NCBI GenBank assembly: GCA_036346375.1
Contig: CM070517.1
Location: 46,348,200-46,412,199 of the forward strand
Direction: 5' to 3'
From: Guadua angustifolia
Lineage: Eukaryota; Streptophyta; Magnoliopsida; Poales; Poaceae
DNA: 64,000 nucleotides
Shown: piece after piece, positions 20,926 through 33,974 of the stretch
Position numbering within the stretch: the first letter of the stretch is position 1
Layout of the letters: each line of letters starts with the position of its first letter
Notes under the pieces: generated by a model
Told to the model about the DNA's origin: nothing
What the model saw: the letters and a program-made list of their open reading frames with translations, nothing else
Database searches by the model: none
Position numbers and translations under genes: made by a program

Positions 20926-21041
20926 GTTCTTCTCTCTCCCCCTCTTTTCTCTCACATCCTCACCCAAGATCCGGTTCTTTCGCCTTCTTGTTGTGCATTT
21001 TGAACACTGATCGCCTTCTTGTTGTGCATTTCGAACACTGA
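20926..21041 (+). promoter_or_regulatory. Pyrimidine patch and duplicated 31-mer upstream of the methyltransferase
   Basis: A CT-rich tract (TTCTTCTCTCTCCCCCTCTT, about 20928-20950) resembles the Y-patch found near plant transcription starts. It is followed by a tandem duplication of 31 bases beginning TCGCCTTCTTGTTGTGCATT at 20980 and 21011. A likely 5'-untranslated intron ends at the acceptor AATGTAG at 21238. The positions are inference from sequence only. Confidence 0.4.
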
Positions 21042-21273
21042 TCACATCTGATATCCCCTCTCCTCTTCCTCAATCAAGATCAATCAGATGCGAGAACACT
21101 GTTCTAGTTTATCATAATTAAGGTTCTTGTTACCAATGCGATCGATCGATCACTTTTGCATTGCATTTTGCCATTAACAATTATATATCGTGTGTTCAGT
21201 TTCTTGTTTCCTTGATTGTTCTTGATGTGTAATGTAGGTTTGATCCAGACGGAGGCGAAGGCGCGCATGAGCC

Positions 21274-23658
21274 ATGGCGATCAAGGGCAACTTGGGGGAG
21301 TACAAGGCGCGGAGCCCGCTGAGCATGGTGGTCGCCGTCGGCCTGTGCTGCTTCTTCTACGTGCTCGGCGCGTGGCAGCGCAGCGGCTATGGCAAGGGCG
21401 ACAGCATAGCGGTGGCAGTGACCCGGCAGACGGCTTGTACCGACGCCTCCTCCTCCGCCGCCCTGGCAGCGGGGCTCAGCTTCGAGACTCACCACGCTGG
21501 CGCTGCCAACGCGTCCGGTGATGGTGAGGCGGCGGCAGCGTTCGCGCCGTGCTCGGCGGCGCTGGCCGACCACACGCCGTGCCACGACCAGGAGCGCGCC
21601 ATGAAGTTCCCGCGCAAGAACATGGTGTATCGGGAGCGGCACTGCCCGCCGGATGGCGAGCGGCTGCGGTGCTTGGTCCCGGCGCCGCCGGGGTACGTGA
21701 CGCCGTTCCCGTGGCCCAGGAGCCGCGACTACGTGCCCTTCGCCAACGCGCCGTACAAGAGCCTCACCGTCGAGAAGGCCGTCCAGAACTGGGTCCAGTA
21801 CGAGGGCGCCGTCTTCCGCTTCCCCGGCGGCGGCACCCAGTTCCCCAACGGTGCCGACAAGTACATCGACCAGCTCGCCTCTGTCGTCCCCTTCGACGAC
21901 GGATCCGTCCGCACTGTCCTCGACACCGGCTGCGGCGTAAGCCATCAAAGCCCACCGCACTTTTCCTGCATTCGCACTGTGGCATCGATCTTGATCACCT
22001 CCACGCCCGTGCATGCAGGTGGCGAGCCTCGGCGCGTACCTGGACTCCCGGGGCGTGATCGCCATGTCCTTCGCGCCGCGCGACTCCCACGAGGCGCAGG
22101 TGCAGTTCGCGCTGGAGCGCGGCGTGCCGGCCTTCATCGGCGTCCTCGGCTCCGTCATGCTCCCCTTCCCGCCGCGCTCCTTCGACATGGCGCACTGCTC
22201 CCGCTGCCTCATCCCCTGGTCCGGCAACGGTGAGCACGACTTCCGATGCACCCACGCCATGAAAACCGATCGTGAGCGCGAATTCTGATGCACGCATTGC
22301 AGGCGGGATGTACATGATGGAGATCGACCGGGTGCTCCGGCCGGGCGGGTACTGGGTGCTCTCCGGCCCACCGATCAACTGGAAGGTGAACCACAAGGCG
22401 TGGGAACGCACGGAGGCGGACCTCGCCGGCGAGCAGAAGAGGATCGAGGAGTATGCGCAGATGCTCTGCTGGGAGAAGGTCACCGAGATCCACGAGATCG
22501 GCGTCTGGCGGAAGCGGGCCGACGCGGCGGCGTGCCCCGCCAGGCCGCCGGCGGTCCGGATGTGCGACTCGGCCAATCCGGACGACGTCTGGTAAAATAA
22601 ATTCCATTTATACCCTTATGCTACCGCCGTCTGATTAAAAAGTCAACGGTCAGGATCCCGCGTGCACTCTCTTCGGTAGTACATAGTAAGAATAGTACCG
22701 GAAAATGTTTGCTACAGGTACAAGAACATGGAGACGTGCATCACGCCGTCCCCCGGCGGCAATGGAGGCCAGCTGCAGCCGTTCCCATCGCGGCTGAAGG
22801 CTGTCCCCCCGCGGATATCCTCCGGCGCTGTCCCGGGCTTCACCGGCGAGTCGTACGAGGAGGAGAACAGGCTGTGGGAGAAGCATGTCAAGTCCTACAA
22901 GAATGTCAACTACAAGCTGGACACCGACCGGTACCGGAACATCATGGACATGAACGCCGGCGTTGGCAGCTTCGCCGCGGCCATCTTCTCCCCCAAGTCA
23001 TGGGTCATGAACGTCGTGCCGACGGCTGCCGAGCTCTCCACCCTCGGCGTCATCTACGAGAGGGGCCTCATCGGCATCTACCATGACTGGTAAGTAGCAG
23101 CAACATCTCTTGCCTTCCATGACCTGAAGTTTGGAGCAAAGATTGTAATTTTCGTTTCTTGATTTCTTCTTTCTTCTTCTTCAGGTGTGAAGCATTCTCC
23201 ACTTACCCAAGAACCTATGACCTCATACATGCCAATGGTGTCTTCTCCCTCTACAAGGACAAGTGAGTCACTCAATATGTGTTCATCTCTGGCTAGCTCT
23301 TGCTTAGATGCTACTGCTACTACTCTGCTAAATGCTGTGAATTGTGATGTTTCTGCCTGACAAGCTGATGGCTGAATCAATGTCGAGAAGGTGCAAGATG
23401 GAGGACATCCTGCTGGAGATGGACCGGATTCTGCGGCCCGAGGGCACAGTGATCCTCCGGGATGACCTCGACGTCCTGCTCAAGGTGCAGAGGATGGCGA
23501 GCGGGATGCGGTGGAAGACGATGATGGCGAACCACGAGGACAGCCCGCACATCCCGGAGAAGGTGCTTTACGCCGTCAAGCGGTACTGGACCGCCGGGGA
23601 CAAGAGTTCAGACGAGAAGAAGGGAAGTTCTTCAGAAGACAAGGATTCAGAGGAATAA
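21274..23658 (+). CDS. Probable pectin methyltransferase, PMT2/QUA2 family
   Basis: Six coding exons join in phase to 626 residues: 21274-21936, 22019-22229, 22303-22591, 22718-23089, 23185-23262 and 23391-23658. The protein is a type II Golgi membrane protein of the Methyltransf_29 (DUF248) family, which uses S-adenosylmethionine and is linked to homogalacturonan methylation. A short cytosolic tail and one membrane anchor (LSMVVAVGLCCFFYVLGAW, about residues 15-34) precede a variable stem. The first SAM motif VRTVLDTGCGVASLG spans exons 1-2. Later come MEIDRVLRPGGYWVLSGPP, the second-half motif RNIMDMNAGVGSFAAAI, and EMDRILRPEGTVILRDD near the end. An acidic tail (KSSDEKKGSSSEDKDSEE) extends the usual C-terminus. 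The start has a GCCATGG context; an upstream ATG at 21267 is out of frame. It converges on the bHLH gene. No defect was seen. Confidence 0.95.
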
Positions 23659-24034
23659 AGGGTGAGTGAGTTCGTGCCGGTGGTTTGCATTTAAGCTCAG
23701 GAAGCAACCTGGGAGCTTCAGAAAGAATTAGGGTAGACGTGTGATTATTTTCAACTTTTTGTGAGTTTCTGAGTGTAGCAGGGAGATCAAGAGGTGTATT
23801 CCTTTGATTATATTGTCTAGGATGAACAATCTAATAGCATTTCTGTTGAGTAACAGATTTAAGAAAGGTGTTACTGATGCTCAGAATTCGCTTTTTCACT
23901 GTACCATTTTTGTTGCGTTCTTCTCATTTCAACTGATCTTTTCATAGTCATAAGATAGGACAACTTTACACATATTTATTCAATGTGGAATACTGAAACA
24001 AGTTATCAATAACACCTGGGGAACATACAAAGAT
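23659..24034. other. 3' flank of the methyltransferase gene
   Basis: Probable 3' untranslated region and spacer. No other feature was seen. Confidence 0.5.
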
Positions 24035-24042
24035 TGTACAGG

Positions 24043-24637
24043 TAGAGGTGAAAACTTGATAAAAAAAATTAGGGGTGAAAACAGATCATATAGGGAAAAC
24101 AGATCAAATATGGGTGGATATTTCTCTTTCCATATCTTAACCCAGATTTTTACCTTAGATTTAGAATCAGATACGAATATCTCAAATAAGAATATGGATT
24201 TTTCAGGATACAGACACAAAACGGATGCTAATCAGATTCGAATCAATCATGCATAATTTGACGGATACTATGCACAAAAATAAAAGAAGTAACTTTTGCA
24301 ACAAAAGCGTCGAATTATAGTAATAGATAATTATTTATTCTACTTAACAATATGAACATAATTAAATGTAAATTTGTATTATAAATTAGTCAACGACTAG
24401 CAAACCATTGAGGATATTAAAGGATATTGATGTTTATCGGATAGCCATTTTTTGATTTGTCGAATATCTTCCGAATATCCTATCAAATACAGATACAAAG
24501 CAGATATTGCTCTTCATGTATCCTTACCTGTATTTCATGGATACAGATTTGGACTAAAAAAGGTATTCCATGAAGGGTTTTTTTTCCAGATATAGCGTTG
24601 GATCAGACAAGAATTATCCGCTCTGTTTTCACCCCTG
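24043..24637. mobile_element. Non-autonomous hAT element, 595 bp
   Basis: Termini are TAGAGGTGAAAAC on the left and GTTTTCACCCCTG on the right. The 8-bp flanks are TGTACAGG (24035-24042) and CGTACAGG (24638-24645), matching at seven of eight. The inside repeats CGGATA-like motifs seen in the other elements of this window and carries no coding frame. Confidence 0.8.
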
Positions 24638-25004
24638 CGTACAGGACTGACTGCATTTGGTGGAAAAACAACAACAGGCATAATGACCTTCGAATTGCAT
24701 CCTTGTCTTCCAACTAACGAACTCTATTTGTAATATTTTGTACTCTGGTGATCCATCTTACAGTTTAGAACATCAGTGAAAATATATCGCAAAGACTGGT
24801 GACTTCTAGATTACAAATTTGATTAGCTTGCAACAATATTACAGCCAAACATAATCGGACGTTTTTAGAACAAGCGCAACAAACAGTCTCATTTCAATAC
24901 AAAGCAGCTACCACAACAGGTTTGAATAAGTAGGGGGAGTGGCTTCTTGGTAATTACAGGAGAATCGCTATCACCAAGCACTGATTTTTAGCAATGTCGA
25001 TTGG

Positions 25005-28000
25005 CTAACCGTTTTTCCGTTCTTTTCTGCTGCCCAATGCACTACTGCTACTTTCTTCTTGAGATGTTTGTGGAAGGCTGAGGCGACGCTGCCCAGGCAA
25101 AGAATCTGTCAAGCTCGAAGACGTAGCCAGGGTGCTTCTATGTCGGGAAAGTTCTCGCTCCGGTGATACTGATGTCCCTGGAAAGAGCTGCAACTCCTGA
25201 GGTCGTGGTGCATAAACCTGAGCAGAATCAGCAGTGTGATGGTGCTGATTTTGCAATGGAGATAATAAGTTCGTTGGGTGCGTCATGGGCGATGTGCTTA
25301 AATTAGAACCGTTGCTCCATAAATGATGTGGCATGGGGTGAGTTGCTAAACTAGGGTTATTGCTCCCTATTGGATGTGACATCCCAAGACTGCTTAGATT
25401 GAGGCTGTTGTTTCCCATCCTTGCACGAAGCTCATTCTGTAGTTCTTGTATTTGGGCTTTGAGCGTAGTATTCTCTTCTTGCAGCTCATTCTTCTCTGAA
25501 CTGACCTGTTAATAAATGTGAACTAGGCGTAACAGTGAAGCCAATGAAGAAAGTAACCTGAAACAACTATGAATGTTTTGATAAATCAAGCAATTATGAT
25601 GGGAAATATGTAATGTTAATGGCAGTTGATTTTACATAGTTAATTTCAGATGTACAGTTTCAATGAAGGCATTGACTACAAGCAAAATCAGATACTATGT
25701 GCTTTTTTAGAAGAGCAACCGACACTAGATGTCCATCCTTAAACTGAACAAAGAAAGTAATGATCGTATAAATCCTGTTTGATTTTGAGTTTTGACAGGT
25801 TTGCATTAAACCCCTTTGGCCCTTTGGTCTATAATTTGTCCTCATTGTTTGACAAATACAAGTCCGTGCAATATATACATGTTTAAATTTTTTATCAAGA
25901 ATATATAAGCACTTGAATTTTGAAAACTCACGTATTGGCGTTCAGTTTGAAGAGCAGATTGTTCCTTTCTAAGAGATTCTACTTGAGCAAACAAATCTTG
26001 CAGTACTCGAGCAGCATCACCCAATACTGTAGCTTTTCCATTATTTTGTCTATCAAGATCTGTAACAGCAGAACCATGTTGATTAGAAAAACAATATGGT
26101 CTTTAGACATTTCTTGTATAACCAACATCAATAAACATGCAGGCTGCGGCACTGTACAGCCAAGGCAAGATGCAAGGCATATTATATTGCACACGATGCA
26201 AGGCACCAACATCCGTACTTGTACATCAATATGCACAACTGCACGGTAAATCAGCAAGAATTACCCGCATAGTGGTGTTTCATTCAAAGTCTGAAAGTGC
26301 AGATTAATACATCTAAGTGTCCAACCTGTATTTCTAAAACTAGAGTACTAAAAATGTAGCAAAGTTTCCAAAATAAGTATTTCCTTCCATCATGGCATGA
26401 TTTATTCATCATATATAATAATATGAGGGCCATAGAAAGGAGAACGCAAATAATAGAAGTAATGGCTTTCACATATTTTCATAACAAATAGTGAACTTTT
26501 ATAATTAAGAGCTAAAGAACAAGTTGATGACAACTTCCCCCTTCAGAATTTAGTTCTCAGAGCAACATGTGGTGGACCACTCAAAAGTGAGCTTGGAAGA
26601 ATGCAGGAAAGTCAGCCCTTCACATGGGAATATTTAGCAATTTCAACAAAAAGGGATCCATGTAGACTTTTAGAATCCTAGAATCGAATACATTACTAGG
26701 ATATAAGATGAGATGAGTTTGACCCAAAAGAAAAATAGAAAGATTATGCATGGATAGTTTGCATCCATATGCATAGATAGTATACATGCTGTGCAATGCT
26801 TATGACACAATAGCGGATAATTAAATCCAGGAACCAACATGTGTTCCCTCAGTTGTCGCATTAATACTCTGAATGGTGCACACATACTACACATTAGATA
26901 CCTGTGAACACTGCTAAAATATAACCTGATTTTAAGGTATATATTTGCATTATTAGGATTGTATATTCTGTTGCTTGCCATTAAGTAACTAAAAGGACAG
27001 ATAGTTCGAGTGGGGGCACGGAATGATGGAATCTAAGTGTAGTTACTGATATTTTTCCCAAAGAGCAAATTAAATCTATTACAGACATACTCAATGATTG
27101 ATAATGTACTTTACTAACCTAGCATACTAGTGAGCTCAAGAAAAAGGTCATTCAACTGGTCACGCTTAAGTTTCTCTCGTTCAGCTTTATTAGTTTTCTT
27201 TGGAGCCTTTTCCTGAGATCTTTTGTCAAGAGACCTGCAGCAAACAAATCTTCAGAAAAAAAAAGGTGTTGTAGCAATAAAATGAGTAGACTGTGGGAGG
27301 AGGTACACTGCTATAGAAAATAAACATGTGGAAAGAATGGACAACGACAAGATTCAGAATAATTTTGAAGGTGCAAATGTACAAATAGTCAATTTCAACT
27401 CATTGACAAAACCTAAGGCTAAGCAACTCTGAAATTTGACAGATATCCAAATATCAAAGTAGCATGAAACATGTTTCAGAGTATCAAATAGCCTGTAAAT
27501 TCCTTAAATGACACCCATTTCTTTGAGGTTGTCAACTACACTGAAATTTTTTGAAAATACCACTCTGTTAGGAGCTTACTCTAGACTATATACCTGATTT
27601 TTATGTGACAACCAGGTACCAAACTACAAACCTCTATGGTGAATTTGTTCCCGGTGGTCATACAACAGGATAAAGAAGCACGTACTCAACTGCACAATCC
27701 CGTGGTTACTCTATTGTCCTAACTAGTCTTTAGTACTAGAAGGTTTCTTCTAGTTTATGCTTCTATATATAACAAACTTTCTCTTTCAAAGCTTATGGTG
27801 AGTTCAGAGAACAGGATCCAAAAAACTGGAAACGTAAAAAGTAAAACTAACCTCCAGTGGGGTCATGCACCTAACATCATCAAGTAATCTAGCTGCGACA
27901 TGCATGCAGGTACAAATGACTTGTGTCAAAAAAATGCAGGTGAAAATGTGCAGTCCATGGGAGCAAATGAGTCTTCTCAACTATTAGGTAGTAATAACAC

Positions 28001-30228
28001 ATGACCTCTCTCGCAGATCATGAGTTTGCAGTAAGTTGCGGCCCTTCACTGGGCTATCAAACAATTATATTTGACAACAAAACGTATTCAAGCATGCAGA
28101 ATTATGGTTAGTAAAAGAATACCAAAAAGAAGAGAACTAAGTCGAACTAGGAGCTTGATCAGGAAGAAGGCAAGTTTCAGACCATAAACTACTGTCTAAG
28201 TCACAGTTTCTTAAACATTTGCAATGTCTATTTACAAATTACAGTCAGTCTCATCTTGGGACGACGCTCTTTTTGATCATTTGTTATTGCTGCAATGTTG
28301 CTGGTGGATGAAACGAAGATAAATGAGGAGAATCTGATCGTCTGGTGGACGTTAGCATTGTTCTACGGCAATCACCCAAGATAAGGAGTGACTTTTAGCA
28401 AATGTGGTAGTAAATGCATTCAGGTTCACTACCACAAAACAGCACATAGGTGACGCTCTATTTGTGGCGGTGTTTTTGGAACCATCACAAATACACTTAT
28501 CAGTGTCGGTTTAAAGTTCAAAATGGCGGAAAGACTATTTGTAATGGTTTTTGTTTGGAACCATCACAAATAATTAATTATTTATAGTGGTTTTTATTTG
28601 AAACTAGCACAAATAATGTCGGGACTATTTGTGATTGTTTTTGGCTGGAACCGCCACAGATTATCTATGACGGTTTTTCTTTGAAACTGCCACTAATAAT
28701 TTGTGGCGGTTTCAAAGAAAAACCGCCACAGATAATTAAAGTATTTGTGGCGGTATTTTGTTAAAACCATCACTAATATTATTATCTGTGACGGTATTAA
28801 TTTAAAACCACCACAAATAATATTCCTATAAATACCCCTGCAGCTACGCTATGGTCATCTTCCTCCCCGAGAACAAAACCTTACTAGCTGATTTTAGATT
28901 TGGTCTCGCAAAGATTTTTGTGCTTCTATTTCCTGTAATTGTTCCAAGGTGTATGATTCGTTCTCCTCTCTTCATTTGTAGTGATGTTGTTGCAATGTAA
29001 TGCTTAGACCTAGTTTAATTAAGGTTTAGATTTAGTTTGTTTTTATTTACCTAGCATTTTGTAGATGATGAATTTATTATCTTGCTCCATTAAATTAAAT
29101 TGTCTACCTTTTTTAGATGATGAATTATGATCAAGTATACATCAATTAATTACTCCAGAAAAGAGCAAGATGTTGATCATGGACCCGCTAGATGAAGATA
29201 AAAAAGACTACGAAGAGCTGATAATTCTAATGAATGAGGTGTTCAAAAGATATTGTAAAAAGAGCTTGAGATACCACCCATACCAAAAATCCCTTTCAAT
29301 CTGTACTAAATTTCCGATACGCACGCAAGCAATATTCTTATATTGCATTTCATAGTAAATAACTCCTTCCATGACATTTTAGTTTATTCAATTTTTACAG
29401 TGTCACAAGCAACCGCGAGGCACAAATTTATGTGGATACTTCGTGTGCCAATACATGCACGAAATCTTAGGTTCTACAATAATAGACAATGATGTAGAGG
29501 TTTGTCATGCTTACATCACACATTGATTCACACCACTCAATTTCTATATACTCTCTGAGATTTATTTTTCCTATTTATAGCGCCTCAAGTTGTTTACGGG
29601 AGGACTGCTTCCTATTTTTTTTGTTTTCTGGAGTTATCAGTGGCGGTTTTTGGCTAAAACCGCCACTGATACTAGGAGTATCTGTGGTGGCTCTGTTAAA
29701 AAACCGCCACTGATACTAGGGTATCTGTGACGGTTTGTGGATAGAACCGTCACAGATAACTGTGTATCTATGGTAGTTTGTGGCTAGAACCGCCACAGAT
29801 ACACAGATATAAGTGGCAATTTTTTGCTGGAACCGCCACAGATAACATTATCTATGGCGGTTCGAAAACCGTTACTGATAATCCTTGATTATCAGTGACA
29901 CTAAATCTGTGGCGGTTCAAAAATCGTCACTGATGGCAGTTATGAACCACCACAGATAACCTTTTTCAAGGTACTGTTCATTTGCATGGTGGGGATATTT
30001 TAGACACGATTAGAACAGGAAGACATTCTAACATGAAAACAATTTGGTCATGCACGTAGGCTAATTGGCCATAGTGATGAAATGTCATGGATTACTGCTA
30101 TGAAGCTACGTAAATAAAAACCGGACAAAAGAAGATAGATGATTGAAGACCGACCCATCAACAGGCTTCTCGGCAGCAGCATTCAAACCGCCAGCCAGTG
30201 AATCTGAGCTCTCCGTGTCAACCACCAT
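25005..30228 (-). CDS. bHLH transcription factor, POPEYE/IRO3-like (subgroup IVb)
   Basis: Four coding exons in phase give 272 residues: 30155-30228, 27119-27234, 25932-26059 and 25005-25505. The start MVVDTESSDSLAGG follows an acceptor GATGCAG, so a 5' intron (about 30247-30967) probably lies in the leader. The basic region reads NKAEREKLKRDQLNDLF, keeping the Glu and Arg that contact the E-box, then helices FLELTSMLDLDRQ and ATVLGDAARVLQDLFAQVES. A leucine-rich coiled coil (SSEKNELQEENTTLKAQIQE) follows, as in bHLH47/POPEYE and rice IRO3, which act in iron-deficiency responses. The C-terminal half is Ser/Pro/His-rich with LNLSSL and ELQLFP, which may be EAR-like repression motifs (inference). 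The first coding intron holds a CACTA element. The role in iron homeostasis is by homology only. Confidence 0.9.
28663..28734. repeat. Long imperfect hairpin in the CACTA subterminal region
   Basis: Two adjacent subterminal units in opposite orientation form arms of about 34 bases (ATCTATGACGGTTTTTCTTT against AAAGAAAAACCGCCACAGAT) with a loop of about four bases and few mismatches. Within a transcribed intron this would fold into a small-RNA-like stem; that is inference. Confidence 0.6.
29170..29485 (+). pseudogene. Ulp1-like C48 protease remnant of the CACTA element
   Basis: The block at 29170-29300 reads MDPLDEDKKDYEELIILMNE, matching the segment before the catalytic end in CACTA-borne Ulp1-like proteins. 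After an AT-rich interval with a TTTACAG acceptor, 29401-29470 reads CHKQPRGTNLCGYFVCQYMH. The Cys of NLCGYFVC corresponds to the catalytic Cys. The rest of the domain is lost, so it is non-functional. Confidence 0.65.
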
Positions 30229-30967
30229 TCCTAGATTCCGATTCCTGCATCACACAAATTTCTATTAAATCAACAAAAGAGCGATGCTCAAAACCAAGTA
30301 TAACAAGGCCAACTAATATAAACCTAATACTGTAGGAAAGTTCAATCCTCTTGAAAACTACAGTTTCGTTGGATGTGGTTTTGTGGAAGCATCAAGAGCT
30401 CATACTACTACACTTATACCTTCACAAGAAATACACTAAAACATAGAAGCACCATATGTACTAAACCGATAGATTTTTTGTGCAAGAAATGATAGTACGA
30501 GGCTGCGCACATAATCACATCAATAAACCCACTCTCCATTTGGAGAAATATCAAATCAATAACACAAGTCCATCTGAATCCACATCATGCAATCAAATTG
30601 CTCCTATAACCTACCAACAAAAACCAACTCTACCACTCCAGCAGCACACAGAGTACCATGAGCAGTCCCTAGACTCAACTTCAAGAAGCAAGCTAGCTTC
30701 CCTCTATTAACAGCAACTATGCCAAGCATGAGCTGCTCATCCTATCCAACATCCATCCAGACCCAAACTTCCCCCACTGAATCCATCTCAATCTCAACCC
30801 ACATCAAGAAAGCAAGTTTCTTCTTCCTACTACTACGTCTACACATCAACTGAACGATCACCATGGCCATCCCTCGCAAGTCGCAACCCACCCACCAAAA
30901 ACCCATCTTTCCCCCCACCAAATCCACCTGAATTCACATCAAGAAACGATCTTTGCCGCACGGATAC

Positions 30968-31110
30968 CTCAGTTTCGGTGGATCTTGATCAGCTGGAGTC
31001 GGCCGGCGCCGGGTGGGGACTGAGGGAGGGTGGAGACGACTAGGAGGGGCAGAATGGGAAGGTGGGGAGGGGGCGAGCACGCAGCGAGCGTGTGGCGGCC
31101 ACCCACCCGC
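30968..31110 (-). promoter_or_regulatory. Probable non-coding first exon and promoter side of the bHLH gene
   Basis: On the minus strand AAACTGAG followed by GTATCC at 30967 is a good donor. With the acceptor at 30247 it would remove an intron of about 720 bases from the 5' leader. The transcription start cannot be fixed; the GC-rich stretch to about 31200 is the likely promoter-proximal region. Confidence 0.4.
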
Positions 31111-31199
31111 ACACTTGTGCGATCCAGACGCCAGCGCGGTGACACATGGCGATGCCCATCGCTGTCGGCCCCACGGGAATTTGCTCATTGAGATGAGAC

Positions 31200-32700
31200 T
31201 ATGAGATTGAATGCCGACGCTGGATGCCTGGATCAGATCGGCTCCCAGTGGATTGGGATGGGAGTATTGTTCCTCACTGCTGAATGGACAGTGTGAAATT
31301 TTGATTTTGATGTTTTGTAGCTTTGTATGTTTCTCTGTTCCGATTTTCTGAATTATGATGGAAAAGTTTGAGTACATTCTAACCAACTGGTCCATTTGAA
31401 ACACCGGAGTTTTTAGTGTTTTCTGCTGCGAGAATCGAACTACTCTGTTAATTTCTCGCGAAATTTCTGCATTCTAAATAAAGCCTAATATTGTTACCGT
31501 AGCGCCGCGTAAAGTATGGTTTCATTTTTAACATGTTAGGTTGGTTATAAGCCTAACTTTATAATAATATGTAGTATCGTTGTATATATACGCACGGCGG
31601 AGCGCTAACGCGTGACGTGGTAGAGCGCGGAGCGGCTACGTTGCCCCAAAACCAACACGGTGTGTGGAGGAGGCCGGAAAACTTACGGTTTATATAAGGA
31701 GTATGTAGTGGCCAAAAATACATTAGATTTGAGTACTCTGCAGATACAACAATGTTAAGCTCAATCAATGGCTGTCACGGCGTCACCTATCTATTTCATT
31801 GTTTAATGGACCAACAAATTTGCATCCCTTCCTTGCTAGATCGGTGGACCAATTCAACACTGAGATTCACACTTGATCTTCCAACTTTGGAGCACCTTAA
31901 CAACAATCCAAAGCTAAGAACTGAGCTACACTCAGTTGGCTTGAGCACGTGGTCGCTCGTCAGCCGGTCCATGTTCGACTCTGGTCAAATGCGCACGTTC
32001 GTCTTTCCGTCTGGGCTTAAGTCTTAGGTGAAAATTTAAAAATAGGTACACGTGCGCGTTCAGTGTTACAGCGTGTTCTCGCGCTCTAGACTCTTAGAAC
32101 TCCAAATTAAACTTCTTAGTGTGTATAGAAGACATGCACATATGTGTGCGTGAGTATAATGTGCCTGCATGAGTTATGCACGTTCTTATACTTTAGAAAA
32201 AACAATCCAAAGCTAAGCTCCACCGAAGTGAAAGAGATAGGCTTCCCAATAATAACTAGAAAAGGCTATGTGTCCCAAATGCATTCCTATAGACTGTCCT
32301 AAAAAGTTGAAATTATGGCTCATCAATGCATTAACCTATAATATATACAATTCCAACATGTATTCAAGACATATGATATTTCTTTAGCATCTATATACCT
32401 AGCAAACGTATAACCACCCAAATACCTCCGAGTTTCCGACTAACGAAGTTGGAACATGATGGGCTTTTTGTCTAGCTCAGGCTAGATGAAATGTATATTC
32501 ATATTCATGTATTGTCCAAGACCAAACTTTTGTTTGTCTTGGCCTAAGTCACCGCATGGCCTAAAACTCTAAACTCAGTCTAGTCTAATACAAATAGCGG
32601 TTGAATGGACCATACTATGTTGGGATGATGGATAATAGACTTCATCATGATAAATCACGCTTCTCGTTCTAAACATCAATAATAAACCATGAGAATGTTG
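31200..32700. other. Intergenic sequence
   Basis: No gene or complete element is recognised. Only short non-conserved open frames occur. Confidence 0.45.
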
Positions 32701-32707
32701 TAGTAGC

Positions 32708-33555
32708 CAAGGTTCAAAATCCCCGCAAAATTTTGGAAATTTTAGCCGAGATTTCAGATTTCGGTATGCAACGAGATTAAAAATCCCGACAGAATAAAAA
32801 AAATAAAAATTCAAATTGCTATAGTAATTTTTTAAAAAAATTGCCAAATTTTAGAATTTTGGACCGAATTTCAACTTTTTTGGACCAGGTTTGGGACAAT
32901 ACGTCTTAAAAATATCATCTTCCATGAAAATGTTTTGAAAAAAGAATTTTTGAGATGTTTTACAAAAATAACAAAAATACTATCACATTTTTTTAAAAGT
33001 GTATATGCTTGATCATACTTTAAAAAATTTATGGTACCGTATTTAGTAGTCTAAGATCATACATAAATTTTTTTAAAAGAATTGAATTTCATTTGTTATC
33101 TTTGAAAAATCAAAAACAGAAAGAACATAAATGAGATAGTAATTGTGTCAGAATTTTATAAATTTGCTCGAGTGTGATCATAATCCAAAATTTTTAGGAA
33201 AGCTTAAGAATTACCTCATAACCATTATATAAAATTTTCAAAAATTCTAAACTTATTTTGGTTGCTCAATCAAATCTATGAAAGCAATACATATATTCAG
33301 ACTTTTATCAGGATAGTAGTACTGTCAGAATTTTTAAAAATTCTTCAGACTTAATCATCATCTAAAATTTTATGAGAACATAATTGATGTGTCAAAAACA
33401 TCCACAAAAATTTCATAATTTGGTTTGACCATTTTTTATTTGGTTGAAATTTACCGAGATTTCAGCAATTTTGGCCGAAATCTCAGAAATCCCAGTTCAA
33501 AAAAATCCGGATTTGAATTTTGTTTTTTAGATTTCATCCAAAATTTAAAACCTTG
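32708..33555. mobile_element. hAT-like non-autonomous element, 848 bp
   Basis: The ends are CAAGGTTCAAAAT and ATTTAAAACCTTG, similar to the elements at 46241 and 60753. Subterminal motifs AATTTTAGCCGAGATTTCAG and ATTTCAGCAATTTTGGCCGA are repeated inward. Flanking octamers GTAGTAGC and ATGATAGC match at only five of eight positions, so the target duplication is uncertain or old. Confidence 0.6.
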
Positions 33556-33974
33556 ATGATAGCGTCCTATTTTTATAGTCTATCATGCGAATTATACTAA
33601 CTATGAAATTAACATGATTTTCTGGATTTAGGCTGTTACCCTTTTCAAATAAAAAGGACCTAAGTAAGCAAATTGGGGGTAGTCTGTAAAACTAGCAATG
33701 TCGATATGAAGTATATACTACCCATTTTATGAAAATTGTCACAAACTCAATTGTAATTTCGGATTTCAAGAAATCTCACCGACCAGTGATAGTACATGAG
33801 GAAAAAGAAGGGAGAATATGCATCTACGGCTGAGAACATGCCCTGATGCCCACTTGCGGAAGGAGGGGCAGTTTCTCTCTTGATAGTAAGCATAGCGCCG
33901 GGTGAACCACACTAGCGACTTGCGAGGAAGTGAGGGGTGGCGAGTGACGAACGCGGGGCTAGCATAAGAACTTC

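Larger units (their letters stand above)
28427..29968. mobile_element. CACTA-type element inside a bHLH intron
   Basis: The left end CACTACCACAAAACAGCACA is characteristic. Subterminal arrays of TATTTGTGGCGGTTTTT-like units and their complements occupy 28450-28840 and 29640-29960, as in grass En/Spm-like elements. The right end near TTTTTCAAGGTACTG is decayed and no clean 3-bp target duplication is visible (GTT left, TTC right). A remnant of a Ulp1-like protease lies within. It sits in the intron between the first two coding exons, with splice sites outside it intact. Confidence 0.75.

Noticed and set aside
21196..22607. Long minus-strand frames of 391, 193 and 132 codons
   Set aside because: They are GC-rich shadows of the methyltransferase exons, whose family motifs and splice sites are on the plus strand.
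27119..27234. Loss of the E-box-contacting Glu in the bHLH basic region
   Set aside because: Re-reading the codons shows GAG at that position (AEREKLKRD), so the DNA-contact residue is present.
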